A stretch of DNA of 64,000 bases from Sporocytophaga sp. Lineage in GTDB: Bacteria; Bacteroidota; Bacteroidia; Cytophagales; Cytophagaceae. Under the pieces are notes generated by a model, which was given only the letters and a program-made list of their open reading frames with translations, had not been told where the DNA came from and searched no databases. A program made the position numbers and the translations under genes. Positions 37,191 through 47,224 of the stretch are shown here, piece by piece; within the stretch, counting starts at the first letter, position 1, and every line of letters starts with the position of its first letter. The stretch is taken from assembly GCA_024707265.1 (NCBI GenBank), contig JANQAB010000010.1, forward strand, positions 1-64,000, written 5' to 3'.

Positions 37191-39194
37191 TTATTGTTTT
37201 ATAAGTTTGGTATTATGATCACCTTTTTTACTGTGTATTCTTATTATATAAAGACCTGAAGGAAAAGAAGATACATTGATTTTTTGCGTCTGTTCGCCAT
37301 TGTATTTCATGGAATTAACTACCTGTCCTTGTGTATTGGTAATGCTGATGGTTCCCTCGGTAATAGCCATCTCCCTTACCTCAAGTACTGTTTCATCTGT
37401 AGTGATACTCGGATAAACTCTGATGCTATTATCAGTAGAGTTTTCAATAGCATTTACCAGATCAGGGGCATAAATCTGAACCCTTTCCATATCTGCCACA
37501 TATACATTGCCGGATTCATCAACAGAGATAGAGGTACCAAATCTGAAATCCCCGTTCCACTGAGTAATAATTGTGCCATTGCCATCGAATTTCTGAACCC
37601 TGTTGTTATTGCTGTCCATTACATAGATGTCGCCTTTTGAGTCGGCAGCAATACCGTATGGACTTCTGAATTTGCCCTCACCAGATCCCACGCTTCCCCA
37701 CTGTAAAAGGTAATTACCCTCGCTACTGAATTTTTGAATACGGTTGTTCCAGGTATCTGCCACATACACATTTCCGAAAGGATCGACGGTTAGAGCACCG
37801 GGGTAGTAAAGCTGTCCGTTTTCACCTCCGTTGCTTCCCCATTGTGTTATATATTCCCCTTCGCTGTTGAATTTCTGCACACGGTCGTTGTTATCCAAGA
37901 TATAGACATTCCCATCGCCATCTACAGCAATGCCTTCCGGAAAATTGAACTGCCCATTGCCATTTCCTCTGATGCCCCATTTTTTAATAAATGTACCATA
38001 ACTGCTGAATTTCTGTACGCGGTTGTTATTTACATCGGTAACATATACATTTCCTGATGCATCTGTAGCAATATCGCCCGGATTACTAAATTGTCCGTCG
38101 CCTGTACCATGGCTGCCCCATTCAAGGAGGAATTCGCCGGTGCTGCTGAATTTCTGAATCCGATCATTTCCATTGTCTGCCAAATATATATATCCGGAAA
38201 CATCTACATCTACAGATGGGAAAGAAAAACCACTGCCGAATGTTCCCCATTGACTTATGTAAGTACCATCAGCGCTATATTTCTGTACACGGTTATTTCC
38301 GCCATCTGTCACATAAAAATTCCCGCTGGCATCTGTTGTGATATCAAAAGGAGCAGAAACCTGCCCATTTTCTTTGCCCGGGCTGGCAAGCTGGCTCAGA
38401 TATGTTCCGGTATTGCTGAAGATCTGTATGCGATTGTTTTCATTGTCTGTAACATAAACTTTCCCTTCGGCATCTGTTGTCACTCCGGTAGGCTTATTAA
38501 ATTTTCCATTGGCAGTGCCATAACCACCCCAGCGCGCAAGGAAAGTACCGGTCGAGCTGAATTTCTGAACATTATTGCTGAAAAGATCCGTTACATAAAT
38601 ATTGCCCGCATTGTCTGCATGTAGTCCGCTGGGAGAAATCATATTTCCATCGCCAGACCCAAATGTTCCCCATTCAGTGATCATTGTACCATTGTTGCTG
38701 TATTTAATGACGCGGTGATTTTCGGTGTCTGCAACATATACATTTCCGGATTCGTCTACAGTTATACCACTCGGATCATATAAGTCTGTTGAGTTTCCCC
38801 AGGATGTAATAAACTTTCCGTCATTGCTGAATTTTTGAATTCTGCTATTGCCAATTTCAATTGTATAAATATTACCATCTTTATCTGCAGCAACATCAAC
38901 CGGATCATCAAACTCACCGGTTGCATCTCCGCTTCCTCCATATTTGCTACCCAGTTGTTTGAGAAATTCACCTGTACTGCTGAATTTCTGAATGCGATTG
39001 TTATTGCGGTCTACAACCCAGACATTCCCTTCATTATCAGTAGTGATGCCAGCCGGGCTCGAGAAATGGCCCTCTGAACTCTCGTATTGTGTGAATCCAT
39101 TCAGTTCAGAAACATACTTGTAACTGTTCTGAGCAGATAATCTGGACAGGAAGCCTATCAGAAGGAAAATTAGTAGTAGATTTTTTTTCATCAA
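37191..39194 (-). CDS. T9SS-sorted NHL-repeat beta-propeller protein
   Basis: A 667-residue protein with a signal peptide (LLLIFLLIGFLSRLSAQ). Residues about 40-575 hold 12 NHL repeats of the form GITTDxxGNVYVxDxxNNRIQKFS, enough for two six-bladed propellers. The C-terminal about 80 residues (VYPSITTDETVLEV, then SGLYIIRIHSKKG) are a type A T9SS sorting domain. The Pro-Asn of the usual YPNP start is replaced by YPSI. Exported to the surface; NHL propellers usually bind proteins or glycans. It lies inside one copy of the duplicated block but has no second copy. Confidence 0.9.
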   Translation of the reverse strand: MMKKNLLLIFLLIGFLSRLSAQNSYKYVSELNGFTQYESSEGHFSSPAGITTDNEGNVWVVDRNNNRIQKFSSTGEFLKQLGSKYGGSGDATGEFDDPVDVAADKDGNIYTIEIGNSRIQKFSNDGKFITSWGNSTDLYDPSGITVDESGNVYVADTENHRVIKYSNNGTMITEWGTFGSGDGNMISPSGLHADNAGNIYVTDLFSNNVQKFSSTGTFLARWGGYGTANGKFNKPTGVTTDAEGKVYVTDNENNRIQIFSNTGTYLSQLASPGKENGQVSAPFDITTDASGNFYVTDGGNNRVQKYSADGTYISQWGTFGSGFSFPSVDVDVSGYIYLADNGNDRIQKFSSTGEFLLEWGSHGTGDGQFSNPGDIATDASGNVYVTDVNNNRVQKFSSYGTFIKKWGIRGNGNGQFNFPEGIAVDGDGNVYILDNNDRVQKFNSEGEYITQWGSNGGENGQLYYPGALTVDPFGNVYVADTWNNRIQKFSSEGNYLLQWGSVGSGEGKFRSPYGIAADSKGDIYVMDSNNNRVQKFDGNGTIITQWNGDFRFGTSISVDESGNVYVADMERVQIYAPDLVNAIENSTDNSIRVYPSITTDETVLEVREMAITEGTISITNTQGQVVNSMKYNGEQTQKINVSSFPSGLYIIRIHSKKGDHNTKLIKQ

Positions 39195-39210
39195 ATATTA
39201 CATTTATAGA

Positions 39211-39218
39211 CAAAAGTA
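39211..39218 (-). promoter_or_regulatory. Possible -7 element of the NHL-protein gene
   Basis: On the minus strand the octamer TACTTTTG fits the Bacteroidota -7 consensus TAnnTTTG and lies 17 bases before the start codon. A good TTTG at -33 is not seen, so this is weak. Confidence 0.3.
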
Positions 39219-39293
39219 TTAATTAATATAATAAGAATCAGCCAGCATTTTAAAATTTTAACCTATCACAACAATCTGATATTTTGTGATCAG

Positions 39294-39820
39294 CTCCCCG
39301 GCTGGTGTCTTCACCAGACGGAATCTTTCGATCCCAGCTTATTTAAAATATTCTCTGTAATCATGGATAAAAGAATACCTTTTATCACCTTTAAAATAAT
39401 AAGTAAATAAGTAACCCAGGATTATATAATGCAGCACTTATGGAATGATTCCGGCCGAGGAGGAAAGGTGCAACAGTTTGAGCAACAGCAAGAGATAAAT
39501 GTGAGTCAGTATGGGCTGACTCTCCGGCCGGTGTCTGCACTGTCCGGAATCTCTCAATCATAGCTTAGTCAAATAATCTCTGTACTCTGTGATATAAGAA
39601 TATCTTTTGTCACCTTTAAAATAATAAGTAAAAAAAAGTTACCCCATTAGATGCAGCACTTTTGGAAAGGGTTCCGTCCGGGGAGGAAGAAAGGAGCAAT
39701 AGTTTGAGCAAGAGATAAATATGACTCAATAAAGCTAGGGAGTATATTATTTATTGCAGCGCTTTTAGAAAGGTTCCGTCCGGTGCAGACACCGGACTAG
39801 GAGGAGATCTCAGAGCTAAG
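39294..39820. repeat. Cluster of RAYT derivatives and spacer/REP units
   Basis: 39294-39462 is a derivative whose left stem has paired changes (GGCTGG with CCAGAC). 39463-39518 is a spacer. About 39520-39686 is a second derivative (left GGCCGGTGTCTGCACTGTCC). 39687-39810 is another spacer and REP. Arrangement and sequence parallel 34109-34400. Confidence 0.8.
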
Positions 39821-39907
39821 AGAAACCTTGATAAAAGCCATGATAATATTTATCTTTACTATCTGTGAGCTTTTTAATTGACATTTATTGCTGATTTTTT
39901 AAAATCT

Positions 39908-40435
39908 ATGAATAGCATGTTCTATATAATTATAATTACCCTCTTTTTATGCATTGGATTGTATATACTTACATTTGGCTCAGGCAGTAAAAGTATTCTT
40001 TCACACCAACCCGGAAAGCCGAAGTTAGAAATTCCTGTTACCTATACTATTGAATGGTGGCCGGAACAGAATAAAATGACAGTTGAAAGTTTCGATATTG
40101 ACATTATTGAAAGTAATTTAAATTTACTCAACAGTAAATCCCTCATAGCTTATAAAGTTTCCGGAATCCTTAAGTCTGTAGGCCAATGGAAATCTTTTAT
40201 TTATAAAGTGCATATATCTGAACGCTTTAACTCTGATACTACTAAGCCTTACGAAAGAGTTATAGAAATAACACCGGTTGTTAGTGCAAAAAAAATGGAG
40301 AATACAACCGACAGCACTGATCCATTTGAGTTTAAAAATGAGCATATTGTTTTTTCAAGTCAGTGGGGTGTTAACAGAATAAAATTTGTATGTGGATCGA
40401 AAGAGCAGATAATTGAATTAAGACAAAGGAAGTAG
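39908..40435 (+). CDS. Single-pass membrane protein of unknown family
   Basis: A 175-residue protein from ATG 39908. The N-terminus is one hydrophobic helix (MFYIIIITLFLCIGLYILTF), then a polar domain with alternating beta-like segments. The frame extends 10 codons upstream to a TTG, but ATG is preferred. The first 27 bases recur exactly at 47225-47251, the only trace of the second copy. Confidence 0.6.
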   Translation: MNSMFYIIIITLFLCIGLYILTFGSGSKSILSHQPGKPKLEIPVTYTIEWWPEQNKMTVESFDIDIIESNLNLLNSKSLIAYKVSGILKSVGQWKSFIYKVHISERFNSDTTKPYERVIEITPVVSAKKMENTTDSTDPFEFKNEHIVFSSQWGVNRIKFVCGSKEQIIELRQRK

Positions 40436-40469
40436 GAGAGGTAATCTTTACTCTTTTTCTGAAACACTT

Positions 40470-40842
40470 CATTCTGCTATTTTGTCATCGTGAGCACCGC
40501 GAAGGACCTGATAGCTACAAAAAAATTACCATTGAAATCACCATTCTACCAGATAGCTCAATCTTTATCTTTTTGTAAACTCAGATGTTTCGCAAGCTCA
40601 ACATGACAAAAAGCTAAACATAATGTTGTGAGCTTAACTTTCCTTTGTCATCCTGAGCCTGCGAAGGATCTGATAGTTACAAAAAATTACTATTTAAATC
40701 ACCATTCTTCCAGATAGCTCAAACCTTTATTCCTTTTGAAAGCTCAGATGTTTCGCAAGCTCAACATGACAAAAGCAAAGCATAGTGTTATGATCATAAT
40801 CATCCTTTGTCCTGAGCCCTGCGAAGGATCAGATAGTACTCG
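40470..40842. repeat. Two to three tandem copies of the CATCCTGAGC element
   Basis: Starts at GTCATCGTGAGCACCGCGAAGG (40484), GTCATCCTGAGCCTGCGAAGG (about 40648) and TGTCCTGAGCCCTGCGAAGG (about 40808). Each full copy ends with GTTTCGCAAGCTCAACATGAC (about 40585 and 40750). The ends are imperfect inverted repeats, so each unit is MITE-like and about 130 bases long. Confidence 0.75.
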
Positions 40843-41029
40843 CTCACCGGCCGTCTGCACCGGACGGAATCTATCAGTCACAGCTTAGCCAAAAAATTAT
40901 CTGTAATTTGTGATAAAAGAAATATCTTTTATTATCACCTTTCAAATAATAAGTAAAAAAAGTTAACCATTAATTATTTAATACAGCACTTATGGAAAGA
41001 TTCCGTCCGGTGAGACACCGGTCGGGGAA
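40843..41029. repeat. Non-autonomous RAYT derivative
   Basis: Left REP CTCACCGGCCGTCTGCACCGG, RAYT 3' codons, central join AAGTTAACC, right REP GTCCGGTGAGACACCGG. It follows directly on the CATCCTGAGC copies. Confidence 0.82.
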
Positions 41030-41101
41030 GAGGAAATGATTCATTAAGTTGGCCTAAAGTGCGCTACAGGCCAAGGAGAATAAAAAAGCGCATATGTTTT
41101 A

Positions 41102-41172
41102 CTAACTACTATTATCTTCCAATTACCTGCTTACCATTAACAACTCCCCATCATTAGAAAGAAGTCTGTAAA
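41102..41172 (-). pseudogene. Fragment matching the 3' end of the 832-residue T9SS protein gene
   Basis: CTAACTACTATTATCTTCC and AACTCCCCATCATTAGAAAG match 47510-47583, the last about 25 codons of the gene at 47519-50017, with a few changes. It is the only trace of that gene in this copy of the duplicated block. Confidence 0.75.
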
Positions 41173-41239
41173 TAGATATTTACAGGTAAAATAGTTTTTA
41201 AAACAATTAAGCTAATACAAATTATCATTCGGTTAAACA

Positions 41240-41273
41240 ACAAGGACTGTCTTTAGAACAGTCCTTGTTTATT
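41240..41273 (-). terminator. Intrinsic terminator after the metalloprotease gene
   Basis: ACAAGGACTGT and ACAGTCCTTGT pair perfectly over 11 bp around a 7-base loop (41240-41268). Short A/T tracts flank the hairpin, 10 bases beyond the minus-strand stop codon at 41279. Confidence 0.75.
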
Positions 41274-41945
41274 TAGTATTAATCTAAAACGATCTTTTTG
41301 CTTAATACTCCGGACTCTGACTGAATAACTAATATATAAAGGCCACTTTTTAGATTAGAAACATCAATTTGTTTCCGATTTAAAGTTTTCATTATCAGTC
41401 TTCCATCGCCTGAGTAAATAGAAATTGAAGTTACCTGGATTTCAGTTTTAATATTTATAAAATCTTTTGTTGGATTAGGATAAATCTCTATTTTGTTTTC
41501 AAGAATTTTTTCGATAGAAGCAACTTCAGGAACTTCATCACCAATGAACACTGGATTATCTAAAACTTCACAATGACTTTTTCTCGGAAAATCCCAGGTA
41601 ACGCAAGAGGCTAAATAGTAATACCCTTCATAACTGATAGGAATGGAGCCAGATGTAGAGTATTCATAAGATTCATTGGCATTTAATGGAACATTGATGT
41701 TATAATTCATCTTGATGTTACCACCTTCTGAAAATGGGAATTCATAGGTAGCCCGGTCTTTGGATAAATGGACACTGTTATTCCATGAAGAAATATTTCC
41801 AAAGCCATTATTCAGAATGGTAGCATTAATCTTCCATGTATCGTTGCTTTTCCAATGGTAAGAATTGACTTTCAGATTATGAATTTCCATCGTCGGTACA
41901 GTTCCTGCAGTGATCTTAATCGGTAAAATGACAAAATTATTTGTA

Positions 41946-41955
41946 GTATCTGATT
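41946..41955. repeat. Target-site duplication, left copy
   Basis: GTATCTGATT, immediately outside the left end of the IS; identical to 43356-43365. Confidence 0.95.
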
Positions 41956-43355
41956 TAATGCCATTAAGTTAAGGCAAAATAAAGTAAAACTATGTGAATA
42001 AACGGGTGTAATTATTAGATTTGGGTAGAAAAAAGAAAAGCCCCGTAATAGGAGCTTCTCATAGTAAAGTAACTTGTAAAGTCCTTGAAAACCTTACCAC
42101 GCAAATATATGAAGAAAATTTTATCGACCGTAATAGACTGTCGGTAAATAATTTTACAAGAGATCGAGCTTTTAATTTTTTTCAGACCTGATTATCTTTC
42201 TGTTACAGAAAGATAATGGTTCTTACCAGAAGGAGATCAATTCTTATTTTGATAGTTTGGGTCTATCAGCTGCATTATTTCCAAGTTCAAGTGCTCTTTG
42301 TCAAGCAAGGTCCAAATTATCACCTGATGCATTTATTGAACTAAACAGAAAATCTGTAAAGGCTTTTTATTCAGATTCAACATACAGAAAGTGGAAAGGC
42401 TACCGGATTCTTGCTGTAGATGGTTCTACACTTCAGCTACCCAAACATTCAACAATTGAAGAGGAGTTCGGAGTACATATGTTCGGACCGAAAGCAGACA
42501 GCCCGAAGTCACTTGCCAGGATATCCTATTTGTATGATGTATTAAATGGTTTGGTACTAGACTCTAGGATAGATAGTTTCTCTACATCCGAAACTGATAT
42601 GGCTTGGAAGCATCTGGAGCATGTGAGCAAAAACGATGTGGTTCTTTTTGACAGATACTATCCAAGCTATCCGCTGATATTCTCATTAAAGTCTATGGGG
42701 ACAAACTTTTGCTTCAGGATGAAGAGTGATTGGTGGACTATTGTCAGAGAGTTTACTTCCGGAAAAAATAACGATGAAATTGTTAGCCTTAGAATACCAT
42801 CAAAATATAGGAAGTGGGCAGAGGAAAACGGCATACCTCAGACTGTTCGTGTCCGGTTAATTAAGAAGAAAAATAAAAACGGAGAAATTGAAGTTTTTTG
42901 CACATCACTGTTGAATGAAGAGAAGTATAAAAGAACGGCAGTATTGGGTCTTTACAAGGAAAGATGGAATATTGAAGAGGGATATAAATTGATAAAAAGC
43001 CGACTGGAGGTGGAAGATTTTTCAGGCATCCGGTCAATTGTTGTAAAACAGGATTTTTACATAAAAACATTGCTTCTGACCATTAACGCCATATTGTGTC
43101 AGAAGATAAACCCTTCAAAAAGCAAATCTTCTGGAAGGGTTATCAATATAAATAAAACATTGGGCTTGAGTACTACAAAAAAACTATTTCTAAAAATAGC
43201 ATTAGATTGGACTATTGAGCAGACAGTGGATTTTTACACCAATACTATGATCGGAAAATTCAATTACTCAAGAAAAGGACAGAAATGTTCTAGAAATAAA
43301 AAGTGTCATAGGAAGTATAATATGAATTACAAAACTGCTTAACTTAATGGCATTA
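41956..43355 (+). mobile_element. IS4-family insertion sequence, 1400 bp
   Basis: Bounded by inverted repeats TAATGCCATTAAGTTAAG (41956-41973) and its complement (43338-43355), perfect over 18 bp, with a 10-bp direct target duplication outside. It holds one transposase gene on the plus strand. Insertion is recent, judging from the perfect ends and the intact host frame on either side. Confidence 0.95.
42021..43342 (+). CDS. IS4-family transposase, needing a -1 frameshift at T7
   Basis: The main frame (from about 42182) contains the catalytic Asp in LAVDGST, the second Asp in VLFDRYYPSY, and the IS4 signature YKERWNIEEGYKLIK with the catalytic Glu. The N-terminal part is in another frame, from about 42021 (GRKKKSPVIGASHSK, then NNFTRDRAFNFF). 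The two meet at a T7 run (42176-42182). In the upstream frame the run reads T TTT TTT, a classic -1 slippery heptamer, and a -1 step gives FNFFSDLIIFLLQ. Either programmed frameshifting or loss of one T explains this. The first possible start in the second frame alone is TTG 42257. Confidence 0.85.
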
Positions 43356-43365
43356 GTATCTGATT
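43356..43365. repeat. Target-site duplication, right copy
   Basis: GTATCTGATT, immediately outside the right end of the IS; identical to 41946-41955. Confidence 0.95.
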
Positions 43366-45340
43366 CCTTTGTATAACCTCGACTATTCAGCTGTATAATA
43401 AAATAATAGTCACCCAGAGCAACACTTTTAGGAATAAGGGCTGTAAGAAAATCATCTCCTTCATCTGTATATAGACCAAGTCCTGAATTCTTTTCATCTA
43501 GCAATAAGTCATCAGGTGACTTACTATTATCTTTTGACAGAAACAATCCTAAAAAAGTCGATCTAACCTTTTCAGGACCTAAATTTTTAAAGTCCAATCT
43601 AAACTGAAGCTGGCTTAAAACATTCAGTGTAGATTTGGGACCGTTTAAATATCTGTAATTAACAATTTGTAAATCTGCTGTCTTTCTGTTTGCTGCAGGG
43701 GAAATACCATTTACCTTGTGTACTGCAAAATTGTTAGATTCCAGATACTCTAACTCATCATTGTAGCGATCCACATAGGCAAGCACAAAATATGGTTTGA
43801 GCGTATTTTGAGGTAATGTTATTGCAAATTCGGAATCATAACTTTGTCCTGGTTCCATGGAGCCATATCCATAAGGTCCGATCCGCAAATCATCCGAAGT
43901 CAGAAAAGGATCCTCTGAAATGAATATATCTATTCCTGCATGTTCCATAGTTGCAGTACCTATATTAGATATATGTATATTCATAACATAATCATATCCC
44001 ACCTCATAAGTCTCTTCTCCTGTTATTGAAACTGCAAGATCAGGCAATTTTGCATTTTGTCCGTATACTCCAATCTTTACCCTGTCAGAGTTGTTTTTCA
44101 CAACAGATTCCTCCGGAATATTATTGTCATTCACTTTTGCTAACAATGTATATGCTCCATCTTTTAAACTTGATGGAATCATGGCTGAGAAGGAAAAAGG
44201 TAGACTATCGTACCCACTCCAGTTTTCATTGACTATATCATTATAGATTTCTGTGGCCTGTTCGGCTCCATCAATCAGAAAAAGTTTAAGAGAGAGATTT
44301 CCTGAATACGCTTCAGGAGAAAAGTTTTCAATGGTCAGGTCTATTTGTTGTGTTGTTCCTTTAATTAAAAAACTAGAATTTAATAGCTTTACAGAGAAAT
44401 CGGGTTTAGGTGAACAAAACAAAAAGTTACGACCATACTGGTCATGATACATTTGCATTTTTGAGTACTGTTCAGCGGTAAATTCTCTGGTGCACTTCGA
44501 AGTGGTGTAGGCCATGACATTATGAACAGGCGGAGAGTATGGCATCCCGTTCGGATCTTTGTCATCCCCTGTGTAGTTACAGTTAAAATCTACTTTATTA
44601 AATATATTCGGGTCGGCAGGGGTGTCGCAAAGTAAGTCTCCAGCTGTCTTGCAGTTAGTGCCATTTACAAATTCTGGCCCTCCAATTGGATCATGAGTAT
44701 GATAAAGTGAAAAATAATGCCCTAGTTCATGTGCCATTACGCGGACAGAGGCACATGAATTCTGCATAACGATATAACCAGGCTGTGACATTGGCCCTAA
44801 CGATGCATAGCCACATGCATCGATGAAATTAATATTGCCAACGAAGTAGACATTGATCGCATTTCTATTGAAATCTGTTGATACCAGTCTGCTATTTTCA
44901 TCATCCGAATCCAAATCATAAAATTCCTTACTTTTAATGATATTAATTTCCGAACAGATGTAAAAGTTAAGATTTATTGCTTTGAATAATGCATTCGTTC
45001 CTTTCAAACTTTCATATATTTCAAAAAGATTTCCCCTATTTCCAATATTGTTCTCTACAAGGTGCAATTGAATAGGTATATATTCCATCTCTCCATTTGC
45101 TCTGCTGGCCTTTTCTTTTGCTATATAATTTTGAAGATCCTGATAAGAAAACTTTGCAGAATTCTTATTTTCGATATAATCCTGTGCTATTGCTGATACC
45201 GATGAAATAGCTAAAAAGATTAATAAAAGTGATTTTTTAAGTATTCTCATAAAAATTAAGTTGTTAAACCACATAAAGATAACAAATTAATTATTTTCGT
45301 AAAGTACCTATTTGTGGGTATTTAGATTAAACAGAAATGA

Positions 45341-45630
45341 AAACCCTGTAATCTGTGATAAAATAATAGCTTATTATTTCAAACAAATTGAGGCAGAACA
45401 TCGATAGCCATCAGGCATTATTAATAGCTGGTTTAATTCAATAATAAAAAGTAATAATAAGTGAAAAATGTGACCCTGTATTGTTTATTGCAGCACTTAT
45501 GGAAAGATTCCGTCCGGGGAGGAGGAAAGAAGCAACAGTTTGAGCAACAGCAAGAGATAAATGTGACTTTGTAAGGACTAGGGAGTAGTATTAATTAATG
45601 CAGCACTTATGGAAAGATTCCGTCCGGGGA
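45341..45630. repeat. RAYT derivative lacking its left REP, plus spacer/REP unit
   Basis: 45341-45521 joins RAYT C-terminal codons (CCTGTAATCTGTGATAAA, then GAGGCAGAACATCGATAG) to the RAYT 5' flank and a shortened right REP (GTCCGGGGAGG). 45522-45630 is the spacer with another shortened REP. The duplicated block begins right after it, so a REP marks the duplication boundary. Confidence 0.8.
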
Positions 45631-45635
45631 GGAAG

Positions 45636-45833
45636 TCTGAACGTATCATTAAAGAGAAATTTGCATTGATGCTGAAGCTGAAAATAAGAACAAAACAGAG
45701 CCTTTAATTGAACAGGAAGACTATTATTACAACGAAAATGGGAATTGGGTATTTACAGCAAAGTATCTTTTTAAAGAGGGTATTGCTGCAAAAATGGTTG
45801 TAAACATTGTCCATCCGGCTTTAAAAAGTAACA
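45636..45833 (+). pseudogene. Truncated second copy of the CWC/DUF5522 gene
   Basis: Matches 34851-35045 (ATCATTAAAGAGAAA, then the YYYNENGNWVFTAKYL codons). The 5' half is missing and single-base deletions break the frame. It is the left edge of the second copy of the duplicated block. Confidence 0.85.
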
Positions 45834-45873
45834 AGCATAGCTTTAGTATATAATGAAAATTAACCTCTAGTCA

Positions 45874-47118
45874 ATGACCCATTTTTACTTTATCATTTTA
45901 GTATTTTATTTTTTGCTCTCTGTTAACCTTGATAGCTATTCCCAATCTCTATATAAATATGAATTCCGTATATTTTAAGATGGCAAATTAGTTACTGATA
46001 TATCCAGAAACGTGCGGGTAGAGGCAGGTAAGTATAATTTACATTCTCAAAAGTATGTCAGGCTCTCAGACACTTGCACCGATCCTGGAAAATATTGCTT
46101 TACCGGTCTCTTCGATTGCTGGGAAGAATCTAATGAAAAACTACTTTTAAAAATATTCACTAAGAAAGATTCAATGATCATTTATACCAATGTATCGCTA
46201 GATTCACTGGTTTATAAGCCTGGTGAATACTTTTTTGATCAAAGCATTGCAAGTTATTTCAATACCGTACCTGCTAAAGGTGTGAGCATTAAATTAGTAA
46301 GTGATCTTGTCAAATTAGATCGTAAAAGGTCTCATCATTGGAGAGTTAATAAGTCATCTTTTTTTACCAGCCTTCAGCACGATTTGAATGAATATGAAGA
46401 CCTTAAGATTGATCCGCATGATTCTTCAATTATTGTTACAAAGAATTATAACTCCATATTATCTACAAAAGATCTGGGAGTTCATTGGATGAAAATTGAA
46501 CCAAGGTTTAAAGATAAAATCCGAAATTTATGCTCCACAGATGATGGCAATAAATATCTGATTATAAAAAGGGGAGATCATTCCTTTAAATCTGATTTCA
46601 ACACTTATTTTAAAAGTGATATTTTAATGGATTCCATTGAAGACAAGGGATGGGATCATTTTAAATGTCCGGTGAGCAATACGGTACATCAATTTGCTTT
46701 TAAACTGAAGGATAAAAGTGTTGATGATGATTATCCAACAGATGAATATCTACAATATGATTGTAATAGCTGTCCTGTAACTTATAGAGACAAAGGGAAC
46801 CCTGTCTTTCATATAAAGCGTAATGTTAAATTTTGGAATACAGCTTTTCAGAAAATGGAATATGTAAATCCTGAATATCCCTTGCTTTATGAATTCAATC
46901 ATCAGAAGATTTTACTTTTAGACCATTGTTTCCTGTATTTGGAAGATGGTAAACACTGGAAATATTACCCATTTAGTGATTTTGATGAATACAGACCATT
47001 TGAATATGACAGGTGGCTTCATTCTACTGAAGAATCCCATTTTTATTGGCTGGAAGGTAAAGGTTTTTTGTTCAGATATAGAGATGTGGGATTGTTTTTG
47101 ATAGATGTCTATCATTGA
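45874..47118 (+). pseudogene. Second copy of the 414-residue secreted protein, nonsense-mutated
   Basis: It aligns from ATG 45874 with the gene at 35087. Codon 35 is TAA (45976-45978) where the intact copy has AAA (Lys). After it the frame stays open for the remaining 379 codons; a GTG at 46012 could act as a start but would lack the signal peptide. About 25 amino-acid differences exist over 368 residues. The remaining frame is otherwise intact, so inactivation is fairly recent or read-through occurs. Confidence 0.85.
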
Positions 47119-47224
47119 TAAATCAAGGTAAATTGCTGTAAAAGAAGTTAGAGAAGATAAAAGTTATAGGGATGAGGTTAATTGGCTATGATACGGAAAC
47201 TAAATATTATTTCTAAAAAAAATT

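Larger units (their letters stand above)
41279..45250 (-). pseudogene. Secreted M43-like metalloprotease with CARDB-like and T9SS domains, split by an IS
   Basis: The N-terminal part reads 45250 to 43366 (Met of MRILKKSLLLIFL preferred; frame open to 45274). It has a signal peptide, a zinc protease motif HELGHYFSLYH, a Met-turn (VMAYTT) and CARDB-like domains (PDLAVSITGEETYEVGYDY). The C-terminal part (41945-41279) completes a CARDB-like domain and ends in a type A sorting domain (IEIYPNPTKDFINIK). The 1400-bp IS plus one 10-bp target copy is 1410 bases, a multiple of three. Removing it joins the parts in frame (YTKESDTTNNFVILPIKIT) as one protein of about 853 residues. As it stands, the protease is made without its sorting domain, with about 30 foreign residues. 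Confidence 0.9.

Noticed and set aside
37284..39077. Plus-strand frames opposite the NHL-repeat gene, up to 177 residues
   Set aside because: Antisense shadows of a repetitive gene with clear signal peptide, NHL repeats and sorting domain.
46012..47118. Independent gene starting at GTG 46012
   Set aside because: Alignment with 35087-36331 shows that it is the remainder of a longer gene with a TAA at codon 35; a start here would lose the signal peptide.
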